Source of the DNA: JBBEAM01 sp942491105
GTDB taxonomy: Bacteria > Pseudomonadota > Alphaproteobacteria > Kiloniellales > DSM-21159
DNA length: 64,000 nt
Assembly: GCA_942491105.1 (NCBI GenBank)
Contig: CALNZX010000006.1
Span: forward strand, 1-64,000
Direction of reading: 5' to 3'
Notes under the pieces: generated by a model
Databases searched by the model: none
Told to the model about the DNA's origin: nothing
Seen by the model: only the letters and a program-made list of their open reading frames with translations
In this document: one piece after another, positions 63,272 to 64,000 of the stretch
How the letters are laid out: every line of letters begins with the position of its first letter
How positions within the stretch are numbered: the first letter of the stretch is position 1
Translations under genes and position numbers: made by a program

Positions 63272-64000
63272 GTGAATACTCGATTGTCACCAACACAGGT
63301 CACCGCCAACGCGCGTCTGCATCTTGGTTTTCTTGATCCCGATGCCACGCTTGGACGTCGCTTTGGCAGTATCGGTGTGGCCCTGGCCGGGATCGCGACG
63401 CGGGTTGCGGTGGCGAGCAAGCCGCGGCGGACGTTCGGCGATGAGTGTGATGACACGGTTCGTGACCTGACCGAGCGAGTGCGTGCGCATTACCGTTTGC
63501 CACCCGGGTTCAGCGTGCAGGTGCGCGAACGAATCCCGGCCCACGCCGGGCTGGGCTCGGGTACCCAGATGGCGCTGGCGCTGGGCACCGCGTTGACGCG
63601 GGCCTGCGGTATCGCGGCGCCGGCGCACGAACTCGCTGCCTTGCTCGGGCGCGCGCGGCGATCCGGTATTGGCCTGAGTACCTTTGAACGCGGTGGCCTG
63701 ATTGTCGACGCCGGGCACGGCGCCGCGGCGTCTACGCCACCGTTGATCGCGCGCTTCGAGTTCCCGCCCCAGTGGCGGGTCGTGTTGATTTTCGATCGCG
63801 AACTGGCGGGACTCAGTGGCGGCGCCGAGACCGCCGCCTTCCGCGAATTGCCGCCATTCGCGGAGCGCCAGGCCGCGCACCTGTGTCACGTCGCTTTGAT
63901 GGGGTTGCTGCCGGCGGTTGCGGAACACGATTTCGCCGCCTTCAGTCGCGCCGTCGGCGAGATCCAGGCTGTCATCGGCGATCACTTCGCGCGCGTACAG
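63272..64000 (+). CDS. Beta-ribofuranosylaminobenzene 5'-phosphate (beta-RFAP) synthase, partial
   Basis: The frame from GTG 63272 is open to the window end (243 codons). It has the GHMP-like core with TANARLHLGFLDPDATLGRRF near the start, RERIPAHAGLGSGTQMALAL (ATP-type glycine-rich loop) near residue 90 and GRARRSGIGLSTFERGG near 130. It makes the first committed intermediate of H4MPT from PRPP and p-aminobenzoate-type acid. It starts with GTG preceded by GGGAGCCCGCTT. Its C-terminal end lies beyond the window. The link to fhc is common in H4MPT-using methylotrophs. Confidence 0.88.
   Translation, partial: MNTRLSPTQVTANARLHLGFLDPDATLGRRFGSIGVALAGIATRVAVASKPRRTFGDECDDTVRDLTERVRAHYRLPPGFSVQVRERIPAHAGLGSGTQMALALGTALTRACGIAAPAHELAALLGRARRSGIGLSTFERGGLIVDAGHGAAASTPPLIARFEFPPQWRVVLIFDRELAGLSGGAETAAFRELPPFAERQAAHLCHVALMGLLPAVAEHDFAAFSRAVGEIQAVIGDHFARVQ

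Noticed and set aside
1..64000. CRISPR array, rRNA or integrase
   Set aside because: No regularly spaced identical repeats, no rRNA-like conserved stretches and no tyrosine/serine recombinase motifs were seen on either strand.

Overview
The window reads as two unrelated bacterial genomes joined at about base 23,909. Bases 1-23,909 look like a sulfate-reducing Desulfobacterota member: a long-form YeiH-type sulfate exporter, a polyferredoxin/DUF362 pair, DUF2284, a haem-binding DUF3365 histidine kinase with an NtrC-type sigma54 activator, and a dispersed intergenic repeat family built around GCCTCCGGCGGC. Bases 23,910-64,000 have higher GC and look like a gammaproteobacterial methylotroph with lanthanide-type methanol dehydrogenase, the tetrahydromethanopterin (H4MPT) formaldehyde pathway and an exosortase-A-associated glycan locus. 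The repeat family is absent from this half. At the seam, a plus-strand periplasmic binding protein gene and a minus-strand glycosyltransferase gene both stop in mid-domain. An assembly chimera is more likely than a real genomic junction.

Left half: a thioredoxin (196-504), a structured leader with a terminator, then thioredoxin reductase overlapping an SLC13 permease; an EamA exporter; a three-gene polar amino-acid ABC transporter (8750 to 4732, minus strand) whose permease is a tandem fusion of two permease domains; a sensor kinase/NtrC pair (9575-13118); a heavily broken YeiH transporter plus a small membrane protein (13948-16167); a MarR regulator; a broken GGDEF sensor protein; DUF2284; polyferredoxin and DUF362; and a YnjB-like binding protein cut at the seam.

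Right half: a surface-glycan region (23,910-45,991) with glycosyltransferases, methyltransferases, a FemAB-like protein, a flippase, and the exosortase-A-associated decarboxylase, acyl-CoA ligase and O-glycan ligase, plus a 1,486-residue LamG/DUF6701 secreted protein. Next is a compact PqqD/HprK-type kinase module (46,225-48,051) with a Tat-signal protein and a nucleotidyltransferase. The methylotrophy block follows: xoxF, two pseudoazurin-type cupredoxins, xoxJ and an unknown secreted protein on the plus strand. Facing it on the minus strand is a chain fhcBADC-fdsGBA (63,036 to 53,958), in which most neighbours overlap by four bases. Beta-RFAP synthase, the first dedicated H4MPT biosynthesis enzyme, diverges from fhcB and runs off the window end. 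Together these oxidise methanol to formaldehyde (XoxF), turn formyl-H4MPT into formate (Fhc) and oxidise formate to CO2 with NAD (Fds).

Many genes are split by single-base indels, often in short G/C runs (SLC13 permease, histidine kinase, yeiH, GGDEF gene, polyferredoxin, flippase-like gene, fdsG, fdsB, fdsA). I treat most of these as sequence errors, because the protein resumes in another frame with its motifs intact. No rRNA, tRNA, CRISPR array, integrase or insertion sequence was recognised.
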